From: Actinomycetes bacterium
GTDB lineage: Bacteria; Actinomycetota; Thermoleophilia; BMS3ABIN01
Assembly: GCA_024275795.1 (NCBI GenBank)
Contig: JAJRYJ010000033.1
Coordinates: 1 to 46,202, forward strand
DNA length: 46,202 bases
Reading direction: 5' to 3'
Of this stretch, positions 16,277-25,459 are shown in pieces. Position 1 is the first letter of the stretch. The number at the start of each line of letters is the position of its first letter. A program made the position numbers and the translations under genes. The notes under the pieces are model-generated. The model searched no databases. It saw only the letters and a list, made by a program, of their open reading frames with translations, and had not been told where the DNA came from.

Positions 16277-18211
16277 TCAGGTGCCGACCTCGATGACCAC
16301 GGTGCTGCCCGGGTCCGCCAGCGTGCCGCCGCCCGGGTTCTGGCTCAGCACCGTGCCGACGTCGGCAGGATTGGGGGCGGGGACGTAGACACTGTTGGCC
16401 AGCAGGCCCGCCGCGCCGATGGCCGCCGTCGCAGCGGCCTCCGTATCGCCGATGACGCCGGGAACCGTCACCTGTGCCGGCGGCTCCGGGCCCTTGCTGA
16501 CGACTATGCTGACGGCGGAACCCTCATCCACGGTCTGGTTCGCCGCCGGATTCTGGCTGATCACCTGTCCGGCGGGCACCGTACTGGAGAATTCCTCTGT
16601 CACCGAGCCCAGGCTGAGGCCGGCGTTCGCCAGCAGCGCCTCGGCCGCGTCCACCGTCTCCCCCCTGAGATCGGGAACCGTCACCTGTGCCGGCGGCTCC
16701 GGGCCCTTGCTGACGACGTATTTCACCGACGAACCCTTCTGTACCTCGGTCCCGGCCGGCGGCTCCTGGGAGATGATGCTGCCCTCGGCAACGCTGTCGG
16801 AGTATGCGTCCGGCTGGCGGTCCGGGCTCAGGCCCACCTCCTGCAGCTTGGACTCAGCGTAGCCGACGGTCTGTCCCACCAGGTCGGGGACAGTGACCTT
16901 GTTGCTGCCGCGGCTGATGACCAGGCGCACAGTGCCGTCTCCCTTGAGCTTTTTCCCGGCCCCGGGTTTCTGGGAGATCACGTGACCCGCTTCCACGGTG
17001 TCGCTATATTCCTCCGCCTCGACCTCGACCCTGAAACCCTCCGCCTTGAGGATGTTTTCCGCCTGCGCCTGCTCCAGGCCCACGACGTCCGGGACGGGTA
17101 TACCCTGGTTGACGAACGCAACATAGTAAGCTCCTGCGGCGAGCGCCGCGAAGGCCAGGATGGCGAGTATCAGCCAGACATATACATATTTCCTGCGGCC
17201 CTTCTCCTGTTGGGCGCCTGCGGGCTGTTGAACCATGGTCTCGGCACTGTCGTCCGCACCGCCACCCGCACCGGCACTTCCCGCCCCCGCGGCCCCAAGG
17301 GCCGCGCCCGCCCCGGCTCCCGCCGCAGCTGCGGCGGCCGGCCGGATGACCGCCGTGCGGGCCGTATCGTCCGCGGGCAGGGGAGCCACTACCGGCAGGT
17401 CCTTGCGGCAGCGTTCCAGGTCATCCATGAACTCTGCTGCATCGCGGTAGCGCTCGGCCGGGTCCTTTGCCAGGGCCCGCATGACCACCGTGTTCAGGTT
17501 ATCCGGCAAATCCGGATTCAGCGCCTGGGGCGGCACCGGCGCGTCGCTCAGATGCTTGAGGGCTATGGCCACCGGGTTCTCTCCTTCGAACGGGACCTTG
17601 CCCGTAAGCATCTCGTAAAGGACGATTCCCAGGGAATAAAGGTCCGAGCCCTGTTCCACCGCCAGCCCCCTGGCCTGTTCGGGTGACAGGTACTGGGCCG
17701 TACCGATGATCGAGCCCGTCTCGGTCATGCGGGCGGCGGAGCCGGCCCTGGCGATGCCGAAATCCGTGACCTTCACCTGGTTGCGGCCGTTGACGACGAT
17801 GTTGTGGGGTTTGATGTCCCTGTGGATGACGTTGTTCTCGTGAGCGAACTGCAGTGCCTGCAGGATCTGCTCTGCGATGTCGATGGCGAGCGCCGGCGGG
17901 AGTACGCCGTTCTCGGAAATCAACTGCTTGAGACTCTTGCCTTCCAGGTACTCCATGGCGATGTAGTAGGTGCCCCCGGCCTCGCCCCGGTCATAGATGC
18001 TGACGATATGGGGGTGGTTGAGACCGGCGGCGGACTGGGCCTCCTGGCGAAAGCGGGCCACGAACTCGTCGTCGTCCGCGTAACGCTTGTAGAGGGTCTT
18101 GATGGCGACTTCGCGTCCCAGATGGGTGTCGCGAGCCAGGAAGACGTCGGCCATGCCGCCGCTTCCCAGCCTGCGGATTATCTCGTACCTGTTGTCGAAT
18201 ATCTTTGTCAC
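16277..18211 (-). CDS. pknB: PASTA-domain Ser/Thr protein kinase (PknB type)
   Basis: The 644-residue protein has an intracellular kinase (1-275) with the Gly loop LGSGGMADVFLA, Lys38, HRDIKPHN (130-137), DFG (150-152) and a PknB-like activation loop TETGSIIGTAQYLSPEQ. An Ala/Gly-rich linker follows (about 290-325), then one membrane helix (about 338-360) and four extracellular PASTA repeats to the C-terminus. PASTA kinases sense muropeptides or lipid II and control wall growth and division. The start is GTG 18211. It is the last gene of the fhaA-fhaB-pstP-rodA-pbpA-pknB operon, the same end position as in mycobacteria. Two PASTA linkers share a 46-base exact repeat, a mark of recent repeat duplication or conversion. 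Confidence 0.95.
   Translation of the reverse strand: MTKIFDNRYEIIRRLGSGGMADVFLARDTHLGREVAIKTLYKRYADDDEFVARFRQEAQSAAGLNHPHIVSIYDRGEAGGTYYIAMEYLEGKSLKQLISENGVLPPALAIDIAEQILQALQFAHENNVIHRDIKPHNIVVNGRNQVKVTDFGIARAGSAARMTETGSIIGTAQYLSPEQARGLAVEQGSDLYSLGIVLYEMLTGKVPFEGENPVAIALKHLSDAPVPPQALNPDLPDNLNTVVMRALAKDPAERYRDAAEFMDDLERCRKDLPVVAPLPADDTARTAVIRPAAAAAAGAGAGAALGAAGAGSAGAGGGADDSAETMVQQPAGAQQEKGRRKYVYVWLILAILAFAALAAGAYYVAFVNQGIPVPDVVGLEQAQAENILKAEGFRVEVEAEEYSDTVEAGHVISQKPGAGKKLKGDGTVRLVISRGSNKVTVPDLVGQTVGYAESKLQEVGLSPDRQPDAYSDSVAEGSIISQEPPAGTEVQKGSSVKYVVSKGPEPPAQVTVPDLRGETVDAAEALLANAGLSLGSVTEEFSSTVPAGQVISQNPAANQTVDEGSAVSIVVSKGPEPPAQVTVPGVIGDTEAAATAAIGAAGLLANSVYVPAPNPADVGTVLSQNPGGGTLADPGSTVVIEVGT
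16459..16717 (-). repeat. 46-base direct repeat in two PASTA linkers
   Basis: The segments 16459-16504 and 16672-16717 are identical over 46 bases and lie 213 bases (71 codons, one PASTA unit) apart. They encode the linker VSKGPEPPAQVTVP before the third and fourth PASTA repeats. Identity at DNA level over a linker suggests tandem duplication or gene conversion of a PASTA unit. Confidence 0.9.
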
Positions 18212-18267
18212 GCGGCGCTCATCCCCGCTTCGATCGCACTGTATATGACGCGCGGCTCCCCATGACC

Positions 18268-19701
18268 TTACAGCCCCAGGGCGGCCAGCAAGGTCTTACG
18301 CGCAACCGGCCCGGCCATGCCGCCGCCGGCGTCAGCGTCCTCGATGACCACGGCTATGGCCACTTTCGGGTCTTCGGCGGGAGCAAAGCCGACGAACCAG
18401 GCGTTGGGTCCGCGGCCATCCACCTCGGCCGTGCCGGTCTTGGCGGCTATCTGGACCTTGTCGGTCTTAGCCTTGATGCCGGTGCCTTCGTTTACTACCT
18501 TGATCATCATCCCGGTGATGTCGCGAGCCGTGGCCGCTTCGATCGGGCGCTTCCATACGGTCGGGATCGCCTGCTTGATGATGGTGCCGTCGAAATCGGA
18601 GATGCTGTCAACGACGTAAGGTTCCATCATCTCGCCGCCGTTGGCTATCGCCTGTGCTATCATGGCCATCTGCAGCGGCGTCACCTGCACGTTCTCCTGG
18701 CCGATGGCCGTCCAGGCCACCTGCACCGGGTCGAGCTCGTCGGCCGGGGATGCCAGCCCGCCCTCTTCATAGCGGCCGCTGGCCACCATCTCGTCCGGCG
18801 AAAGATCGAACGGCGGCTTCTCATAAAGGCCGAAATTCCGCATGTATTCGATCAGCCTGTCCTGCCCCAGCCTGTCTCCCACCTGGGCGTAGGTTGTGTT
18901 GATCGACTGGGAGAATGCTTCTGAGAAATCATGCTCGCCGAATGGCAGGTCACGCCAGTTGTTGATGGTGTTGCCGTATATCTCGATGCTGCCCTCGTTA
19001 TCAGTGAACTTGCTTTCCGGCGTGAACTCGCCGCTCTCGAGGGCCGCAGCCGTGGTTATCAGCTTGAAGGCGGAGCCCGGAGTATAAAGTCCCTGGGTCG
19101 CGCGGTTGAGCAACGGCGCCCCGGGGTCGCTGTTCAGTTGAACCCAGTTCTCCTCCAGCAGGTTGGGGTCATAGGTGGGCGCCGAGGCCATGGCGAGCAC
19201 CGCTCCCGTCTCAACGTCGATGACGACGACCGCGCCGCGCTTGCCCAGGTCCTGGAGCTCGCCCAGGGCGGTCCGCTGTACTTGTGGATCCAGGGTCAGG
19301 CTGACGTCGGCGCCGCGGCTCTCCCTGCCCATGATCATGTTGACCGCGTTCAGCAGTTCCATTTCACCCGCCGTACCGGTCAGGTAATCGTTCTGGGACA
19401 GCTCGAGTCCCACCCGTCCGTACACCGGGTCGCTGTAGCCGAGCAGTTGCGGCGCCAGGTCGCCGGCCGGGTATTCGCGGTAATAGAGCTCGCCCTCCCT
19501 GCGGTTGTTGGCCAGCTCGCCGCGGTCCGCATCCAGCAGCAGGCCGCGCTCGATGCGCATCTGTGCGAAGACCTTGCGCGTGTTCAGGGGGTTCTCCGCC
19601 AGGTTGTCCGTCTGTACAACCTGCCACCAGGCCAGCACGGCCACCAGGCTTCCGAAGAGGATGGCCATCACGTAGAAGAGCCTGCGGATGGAAGCGTTCA
19701 T
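18268..19701 (-). CDS. pbpA: Penicillin-binding protein, PbpA/FtsI type transpeptidase
   Basis: The 477-residue class B penicillin-binding protein cross-links peptidoglycan. It has an N-terminal anchor (about 8-28), a dimerisation or linker part, and a transpeptidase domain with the active-site STxK-like SAFK (Ser210, Lys213), SxN as SIN in AFSQSINTTY, and KTGTAE near the C-terminus. Length is close to mycobacterial PbpA. ATG 19701 overlaps the rodA stop (ATGA), so the two are translationally coupled, consistent with the usual pairing of a SEDS polymerase with its class B partner. Confidence 0.95.
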   Translation of the reverse strand: MNASIRRLFYVMAILFGSLVAVLAWWQVVQTDNLAENPLNTRKVFAQMRIERGLLLDADRGELANNRREGELYYREYPAGDLAPQLLGYSDPVYGRVGLELSQNDYLTGTAGEMELLNAVNMIMGRESRGADVSLTLDPQVQRTALGELQDLGKRGAVVVIDVETGAVLAMASAPTYDPNLLEENWVQLNSDPGAPLLNRATQGLYTPGSAFKLITTAAALESGEFTPESKFTDNEGSIEIYGNTINNWRDLPFGEHDFSEAFSQSINTTYAQVGDRLGQDRLIEYMRNFGLYEKPPFDLSPDEMVASGRYEEGGLASPADELDPVQVAWTAIGQENVQVTPLQMAMIAQAIANGGEMMEPYVVDSISDFDGTIIKQAIPTVWKRPIEAATARDITGMMIKVVNEGTGIKAKTDKVQIAAKTGTAEVDGRGPNAWFVGFAPAEDPKVAIAVVIEDADAGGGMAGPVARKTLLAALGL

Positions 19702-20981
19702 CTCCGCGCCCCCGCGTTGCTGCGATTGCTGATGATGATCAGCAGGGCCAGGGACGCGTAGTTGGCCACGATGGAGCTGCCGCCGTAGCTTACGAACGGC
19801 AGCGTGATGCCGGTCAGCGGTATCAGCTTAATCACGCCGCCGAGGATAACGAAGGTCTGAAGCGCCAGGCCGGCGGCGAGACCGACCGCCAGCAGCTTGG
19901 AGAAGCCGTCATCCGAGGCTATCGCTATCTTGAAGCCCCGGTAGCTGAGCAGCAGGTAGATGATGATCAGGGCGGTGGCTCCCACCAGGCCCAGCTCCTC
20001 GGCTATGGCCGAGAAGATAAAGTCCGTATGCAGGGCCGGGATGATGGTCTCACCGCTCTGGAACAGCAGGTAACCCTTCCCCAGGCCGGCGCCGAAAAGG
20101 CCGCCGTCGCTGATGGCGAAAATGGACTGAACTATCTGGTAGCCGGAGCCGGACGCCTCCGGCCAGGGATTGAGCCAGATATCTACACGGGTATGCACCG
20201 TGGTCCGCGTCATGTAAGCCAGGATGGCGCCGCCGCTGAAGAGGGCGCCACCGATGATCGGATAGGCGAGGCGCCCCGTGGCCGCATAGGTCATGGCCAG
20301 GAAGGTACCGAAAAACAGCAACGAGGTGCCGAAATCGTTCATCAGCAACAGCAGCGCCAGCGACAGCCCCCACATGGTCACCAGCGGCCCCAGGTGCTTG
20401 AGGGCGGGCATCGGGATGCCCGCAAGGTGCCATGTCGTGGTGGAGAGCAGCTCGCGCTTGCTGTTGAGGTAACCCGCCAGAAAGATGATGATCAGGACTT
20501 TTGCGAACTCGCCCGGCTGGATGGACATGCCTGCGAACCTGATCCACAGGCGCGCCCCGTTGACCTCGTCGCCGACGATGATCGTCAGCACCAGCAGCAG
20601 GATGCCCAGCACTCCCAGCAGGTATATGTAATCATCAAGCTTGCGAACGTCGCGCAGGAAGATGACGATGGCCGCGAACAGGCCCAGTCCCACCAGCAGC
20701 CATGTAGTCTGGGCGGCTGCCAGCTCCGGGTCGATGCGGTAGATCATCATGATGCCCAGCGCCGACAGCAGGGCGGCGAGCGGTAACAGGTAAGGGTCGG
20801 AGTGGGGCGCCGCCAGCCGCAGCAGCAGGTGGGCGCCCACGAACAGCGCCACGAAGAAGAGCCCGTAGCTCAAAGAGCTGGCGTCGATCTGCTCGGAACG
20901 GGCTGCGTATACACTGGCAAAGCCGATGACCATCAGCAGCAGCACCGGCAGGAAATTGACCAGTTCGCGGTTCCTCTGCAT
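19698..20981 (-). CDS. rodA: SEDS family peptidoglycan polymerase RodA/FtsW
   Basis: The 427-residue polytopic protein has ten or more membrane helices and SEDS landmarks: WIRFAGMSIQPGEFAKVLIIIF, LLLMNDFGTSLLFFGTFLAM, the loop SGSGYQIVQS, and FVSYGGSSIVANYASLALL at the end. SEDS proteins polymerise lipid II glycan chains with a class B partner. The start codon shares one base with the pstP stop (TGATG) and its stop overlaps the pbpA start. Operon context fits the elongation RodA rather than FtsW. Confidence 0.95.
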   Translation of the reverse strand: MQRNRELVNFLPVLLLMVIGFASVYAARSEQIDASSLSYGLFFVALFVGAHLLLRLAAPHSDPYLLPLAALLSALGIMMIYRIDPELAAAQTTWLLVGLGLFAAIVIFLRDVRKLDDYIYLLGVLGILLLVLTIIVGDEVNGARLWIRFAGMSIQPGEFAKVLIIIFLAGYLNSKRELLSTTTWHLAGIPMPALKHLGPLVTMWGLSLALLLLMNDFGTSLLFFGTFLAMTYAATGRLAYPIIGGALFSGGAILAYMTRTTVHTRVDIWLNPWPEASGSGYQIVQSIFAISDGGLFGAGLGKGYLLFQSGETIIPALHTDFIFSAIAEELGLVGATALIIIYLLLSYRGFKIAIASDDGFSKLLAVGLAAGLALQTFVILGGVIKLIPLTGITLPFVSYGGSSIVANYASLALLIIISNRSNAGARR

Positions 20982-22180
20982 CAGCCGCCGCTCCCCGTGG
21001 CAGTGGTTGCGGCGGTCGTGATCCGGGAACGCCGCTCCTCATCGGCCAGCCGCTGCTCCTCTTCAGAGCGGGTGCTGTAATTCTCAACGATCTGCTCGGC
21101 GCCGGAGCGGCTCTTCAGTTCGTGCCGTCCCACCCGTTCCTGTTCGAAAGGCTCCAGCTCGTCGAGCCTCACATTGCTGACACTATGAAGCGATGAGAAC
21201 GACAGTGGCCCCACCTCCAGCGGCAGGCCGCGGTATATGGCGACGTAACCGTCCTCGGTCCCCACGTAATAGACGAAGCTGACGGCAAACCAGGACGCGC
21301 CCAGAAGCAATGCGCCCGCGAGGGCGATGAGCGCCGCCTTTTTTTTGCAGCTCGCACGCCAGGAGCGCTTGCTGGCGCGGGTGCGGGCCGTTAGGGTGGC
21401 TGTTCGGGTGGGAGCGCCGCCGCCGGCCGTGACGGCGCCCCGGGCGGCCGCTGTTTCCGCCTCGCCGGAGCCGACATCGCCGGGCTTGAAAAGAACCACG
21501 GTGATGTTGTCGCGGCCGCCATGTGTGTTAGCGGCCGCAATCAGCGCCTTGCCTGCCGCCTCCAGGCCGGCGGATCGTTCCAGTATGCCCGCGATCTCCT
21601 CGTCAGGGACCATGGAGCTGAGACCGTCGCTGCAGAGCAGGAAGATATCATCATCCTGCCAGTCGAAGCTGGCCGTATCCACCTCTACGCCCGGCTCTAT
21701 GCCCAGTGCCCGCGTGATGATGCTGCGCTGCGGGTGTGTTTCGGCCTCGGCCTCGCTGATGCGACCCTGCCGGAGCATCTCCCCTACCAGGGAGTGGTCT
21801 TCTGTCAACTGCTGAAGCCTGCCGTTTCGCCAGCGATAGGCGCGGCTGTCACCCACGTGGGCGATGTTGACGGAGCCGCCGGTGACGACTGCGGCGGTCA
21901 CGGTAGTGCCCATGCCGGCGCGGCCCGCGTCGCTCTCTGACATGTCGTGGATGCGGGCGTTGGTCTGCACGATAAGTTCGGCCAGGCGCTGCTCCGGCTC
22001 GCTCCCTGGCGCGGTAAAGCCCCTGAAGGCTTCAGCTACCTCAGCAGAGGCCACCTCGCCGGCCTGGGCGCCGCCCATGCCGTCGGCCACCATGAAGACC
22101 GGGGGCCTGGCGTAGAAGGAATCCTCGTTGCCCGGGCGCACCATGCCTTTGTGTGTGATTGTGAAATATGCTTTCGGCAT
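20981..22180 (-). CDS. pstP: PP2C-type Ser/Thr protein phosphatase (PstP type)
   Basis: The 399-residue protein has a PP2C domain (about 1-240) with all metal motifs: GNEDSFY, VADGMGGAQAGE, HVGDSRAYRW, LCSDGLSSMV and GGRDNITVVLF. A single membrane helix follows (about 290-315), then an extracellular tail of about 80 residues ending in a Thr-rich, low-complexity stretch. It removes phosphate from targets of the Ser/Thr kinases in the same operon. It lies 26 bases after fhaB and shares one base with rodA. The order fhaA-fhaB-pstP-rodA-pbpA is that of mycobacteria. Confidence 0.94.
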   Translation of the reverse strand: MPKAYFTITHKGMVRPGNEDSFYARPPVFMVADGMGGAQAGEVASAEVAEAFRGFTAPGSEPEQRLAELIVQTNARIHDMSESDAGRAGMGTTVTAAVVTGGSVNIAHVGDSRAYRWRNGRLQQLTEDHSLVGEMLRQGRISEAEAETHPQRSIITRALGIEPGVEVDTASFDWQDDDIFLLCSDGLSSMVPDEEIAGILERSAGLEAAGKALIAAANTHGGRDNITVVLFKPGDVGSGEAETAAARGAVTAGGGAPTRTATLTARTRASKRSWRASCKKKAALIALAGALLLGASWFAVSFVYYVGTEDGYVAIYRGLPLEVGPLSFSSLHSVSNVRLDELEPFEQERVGRHELKSRSGAEQIVENYSTRSEEEQRLADEERRSRITTAATTATGSGG

Positions 22181-22206
22181 CAGACTGTCAACGGCCCCAC
22201 GGACCG

Positions 22207-22788
22207 CTATTCCTCGTAACGGAAGATGGTATCCCCGATGACGATCTCCTGACCCGGCTTGATCTGATGCTCACCCTCGAGCCGGCGGCCGTCGACCACG
22301 GTGCCGTTGGTGCTTCCCAGGTCTTCGAGGATGAGGAACTGCTTGCGCGGGAAGATGCGCGCATGGGTCGAGGATACATATTCATCGGGCAGCACTATGT
22401 CGCTCCCCGGGGAGCGCCCGATGGTGGCGCCGCCCTTGAGCTGAAAGATCTTGCCGTTCTCGATCACCTGGCTGTGCTGAACCACCAGTCGCGGCTTGAT
22501 CTTCGTGACCAGGTCTTCGAATTCGCTGGTGCTTTCTGCAGGTGACTGCGGCGGCTCCGGAGCCGGCTGGGGCTTGCGGCCGCGCTCCCCTGCCGGCACG
22601 GCGGGACGCGGCGGCTGTGCCACCGATACCGTCGTGGGCGCCGCTGCCGCAGGAGGCTGGGCAGGCATCTCCACCGGCTCGCTGCCGCTGGAAAGGTCCC
22701 GCGCCAGGCTGCGGACGACACGATAGATGAACAGGTACAGGAGCAGCAGGAACAGTATTTTGAACCCGAACAATACCGGCTCTAGCAT
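22207..22788 (-). CDS. fhaB: Membrane FHA-domain protein (FhaB/FipA type)
   Basis: The 193-residue protein has an N-terminal membrane helix (about 4-24), a Pro/Ala-rich linker, and a C-terminal FHA domain. The FHA motifs are ATIGRSPGSDIVLPDEYVSSTHARI and DLGSTNGTVVDG, with the Arg, Ser, His and Asn needed to bind phosphothreonine. The mycobacterial homologue links kinase signalling to the division and growth machinery. ATG 22788 overlaps the fhaA stop by seven bases. Confidence 0.9.
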   Translation of the reverse strand: MLEPVLFGFKILFLLLLYLFIYRVVRSLARDLSSGSEPVEMPAQPPAAAAPTTVSVAQPPRPAVPAGERGRKPQPAPEPPQSPAESTSEFEDLVTKIKPRLVVQHSQVIENGKIFQLKGGATIGRSPGSDIVLPDEYVSSTHARIFPRKQFLILEDLGSTNGTVVDGRRLEGEHQIKPGQEIVIGDTIFRYEE

Positions 22789-23558
22789 ATCTTTCTCTCG
22801 AACCTCACTCTCGTCGTCCCCATGGTTATCAGGTCGCCGTTCATCAGCTTTCTCGACTTTACACGCTTGCCGTTGACCTCGATGCCGTTGAGGCTGTCCA
22901 GATCGACGATAATGTAATCATCCCCCTGCCGCCGCAGCTCGGCGTGCCTGCGCGAGACGTTGGGATCGCTCAGCACTACGTCCGCCTGCCTGCTGCGGCC
23001 GATGAGCACCACGCGTTTGTCGATATCATACTGCTTTCCGGCCGCCGTCAGGGTCACGCGCTCCCCGGGACGTGTATCCGGCCGCGGCCCGGCCGCCGTC
23101 CCCGCGTCCGCCGGGGGCGCCGGCGGCCGGTAGACGACGGTCTGCCCCGGTGCAGGCTCGGCCGCGGGTGCCTCCGGTGCGGGCTCCGGGCCTGAAACCA
23201 TGCGGGTGGCGATGCCGAACTCGCCCTCCTGCAGGTCCTCGTCCGTCTCGAAAAGTACAGCCGGGCTGCTGATGAGGTCGTAACCCTCCCTGCGGGCGTT
23301 CTCCACCAGGTAGGCGGAGAGATCCGCCGCCAGATGTTTCTCGTAAGCCTCGAACTGTTCCGCGTCGTCCGGGGAGAGGAAGATAGTATATTCATTGGGC
23401 GCGTAGACCCGGGATACGCTGATCACCTTGTTGTCCTCCATCTCCTTCACCAGCTTGTGCGCCAGCTCCACCGGCTGGACCGGCGACTTGAAAGCGCGGC
23501 CGAAGCCCCCCTCGAAAAGGCCCTGGATTTTTTCCTCAAGTCTCTTCAGTAAACTCAT
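22782..23558 (-). CDS. fhaA: FhaA-like protein (DUF3662 plus FHA domain)
   Basis: The 258-residue protein starts with the DUF3662 domain (about 1-125; LLKRLEEKIQGLFEGGFGRAF, PNEYTIFLSPDD), has a Pro/Ala-rich linker, and ends with an FHA domain (about 170-258; LIGRSRQADVVLSDPNVSRRHAEL, LDSLNGIEVNG). In mycobacteria FhaA binds a phosphorylated pseudokinase domain of MviN and lowers peptidoglycan synthesis. Its linker is shorter than in mycobacterial FhaA. The DUF3662-FHA pair is a good marker of Actinomycetota. Its start overlaps the upstream kinase gene by 23 bases. Confidence 0.92.
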   Translation of the reverse strand: MSLLKRLEEKIQGLFEGGFGRAFKSPVQPVELAHKLVKEMEDNKVISVSRVYAPNEYTIFLSPDDAEQFEAYEKHLAADLSAYLVENARREGYDLISSPAVLFETDEDLQEGEFGIATRMVSGPEPAPEAPAAEPAPGQTVVYRPPAPPADAGTAAGPRPDTRPGERVTLTAAGKQYDIDKRVVLIGRSRQADVVLSDPNVSRRHAELRRQGDDYIIVDLDSLNGIEVNGKRVKSRKLMNGDLITMGTTRVRFERKIC

Positions 23559-25284
23559 GGGGGGAAGGTGGTTGATGTGGCGCCCTGGGAGATACGAGCA
23601 GAAGCACGAACTGGATTATAACGCAAAGAGCGAGGGTTTTCATGAGCGGGTCCAGCGGCAGCAGGTAGCCGGGGACCAGGTAAGGCAGCGCCAGGTAGCC
23701 GCCCAGGAGCAGGGCGGCGGAGAGGGCCATGCCGGCCACGTCCACCAGCAGCCGGCGCCGTCTGATCAGCAGCGCCGCCGGCAGCGCCGCCAGCAGCCAT
23801 ATAAGCGGCTGCAGGGCCAGGACCGGCTGTGCAGCCAGGGGCTCCACAAGCACGCGTAACGCTTCCAGCGGGCTGTACTCGCCGGCCAGGCGGCCGGTGA
23901 TATCGAAGCTGTTCTCGACGCCGACATAGGCGAGTACACCCGCACCGGCCGCCAACTGGAACGCCGTCAGGGTCACTGCTCCCAGCGGCGCCAGCAGCAG
24001 GCCCCGCTTCAGGCGCCCCAACGCACCGGCAAGCGCCGGGTAGGTGAGGCCGATGCCCAGATATCCCAGGGCCGCCGCCAGCACGGGCACCAGGGCCGCG
24101 GAGGGCCATGCCAGGCCGAGGGTCAGGTAATAGATGGTTGCCAGCACCGCCAGCACCACGCCCAGCCCCGGGGAGAAGACCGCTGCCGGCAGCACGGCCG
24201 CCAGGGCCAGCGCCGCCAGACCGGCCCGGGGCAACAGCCCCGTCAGCAGGGCCAGGCCGAGGGCCAGGGGTATGGTCCAGGTATCGGGATAGAGGGAGGC
24301 CGCGCCGGCGATCACCCAGGCGGCCAGTCCCGCCAGCAGCGCATTCAGCGCCCGCGGGAGGACGGCGAGGCCCCTGGCCCGCAAGTCGGAAAACAGAGGC
24401 CTCCGGGGCCTGTCCGCACGGCGGAGCACTGTGGTGGCCTGCTGACCGCCACCCAGCTCCGGCAACAGTTCCTCGATGCCGGCGGCGAAGCTGGCGCGTC
24501 CCAGCCGGAGCGCCGGGTCCGGCTCCATGGCCTCCTCGATCAGCGCCGAAAGCTCCTCGGGAAGGTCAGGGCGCACGTGGGTCAGCGGCAAGGCCCCGGC
24601 CTGGATCCTGCCGACGGTCTCCGCCGCGGTCGGGGCGCGGAAGGGGTTGTCGCCGGTCAGGCACTCGTAGAGCACCAGGGCGGTGGAATAGACATCCGTG
24701 GCGCTGTCCACCGCCAGGCCGTCGGCCTGCTCCGGCGACATGTAGGCGAGGGTGCCGACCACGTCGCCCTGGCGCGTTATCCGTTGCGTATTCTCAAGCT
24801 GCGCGATGCCGAAATCCATCACCTTCACCTCGTTGGAGGAAGTGGAAGTGAGCATGATGTTGTCCGGTTTGATGTCCCGGTGGACCACGCCCCGCTCGTG
24901 GGCGTGCCCCAGGGCCTCCAGTGTCTGCAGCGCTATCTCCAGGCAGTCGAGGTCCGAGAGCGACAGCGCGGAGATGCGGTCGGCAACGGTCTTCCCGTCC
25001 ACCAGCTCCGAGACCAGATAGACGTTGTTCTCGTCCTCCGACAGCTCAAAGACGGTGACGATGTTGGGATGGCAGAGCTTGGCGGCCGCCCGCGCCTCGC
25101 GCGACGCCCGGTCGGTGAGCTCGTCGGTACGCTGAACCACCTTGACGGCCACCTGCCGGGCCATCTTGTGATCGTAGGCGCTGTAGACGGTGGAGAACCC
25201 GCCCCGGCCGATGCGCTCAAGAAGCTCGTAACGGTTGAGCACAAGGGGCCTGGGCCTGTTTTTTCGCGTGGACACCGTTTCCAA
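23536..25284 (-). CDS. Ser/Thr protein kinase with a polytopic membrane domain
   Basis: The 582-residue product begins with a kinase domain (about residues 10-275): IGRGGFSTVYSAY, VAVKVV, VVHRDIKPDN, VMDFGIAQ and TLAYMSPEQA, all intact. After a basic linker the second half (about 300-560) holds eight or nine hydrophobic helices, with no PASTA repeat. I place the start at TTG 25284, six bases after GGAGG; an ATG at 25407 would add 41 unconserved residues without a ribosome-binding site. It heads the fhaA-fhaB-pstP-rodA-pbpA-pknB operon. In mycobacteria the second kinase, PknA, lies between pbpA and pknB. This gene may do the same job or sense the membrane; the role of the multi-helix part is unknown. 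Confidence 0.88.
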   Translation of the reverse strand: METVSTRKNRPRPLVLNRYELLERIGRGGFSTVYSAYDHKMARQVAVKVVQRTDELTDRASREARAAAKLCHPNIVTVFELSEDENNVYLVSELVDGKTVADRISALSLSDLDCLEIALQTLEALGHAHERGVVHRDIKPDNIMLTSTSSNEVKVMDFGIAQLENTQRITRQGDVVGTLAYMSPEQADGLAVDSATDVYSTALVLYECLTGDNPFRAPTAAETVGRIQAGALPLTHVRPDLPEELSALIEEAMEPDPALRLGRASFAAGIEELLPELGGGQQATTVLRRADRPRRPLFSDLRARGLAVLPRALNALLAGLAAWVIAGAASLYPDTWTIPLALGLALLTGLLPRAGLAALALAAVLPAAVFSPGLGVVLAVLATIYYLTLGLAWPSAALVPVLAAALGYLGIGLTYPALAGALGRLKRGLLLAPLGAVTLTAFQLAAGAGVLAYVGVENSFDITGRLAGEYSPLEALRVLVEPLAAQPVLALQPLIWLLAALPAALLIRRRRLLVDVAGMALSAALLLGGYLALPYLVPGYLLPLDPLMKTLALCVIIQFVLLLVSPRAPHQPPSPHEFTEET

Positions 25285-25459
25285 TCTGCACCTCCCGGCC
25301 GTGACGTGGGGGAAAGGGGCCGGTGCCGGTAAGAACCTCTTTCTGCGCAGGGATATCGTTTCCTCCGCGCCGGCCTTCACATGAAGGGTTGGCAGCGCTA
25401 TCGCCATCAGCTAATCTATCACAGGTTATGGAACCAGGGGAAAGACAGGTAAGGGGATC

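Noticed and set aside
16226..17686. Open frame of 486 residues antisense to the PASTA kinase
   Set aside because: The kinase and four PASTA repeats on the minus strand account for this DNA fully.
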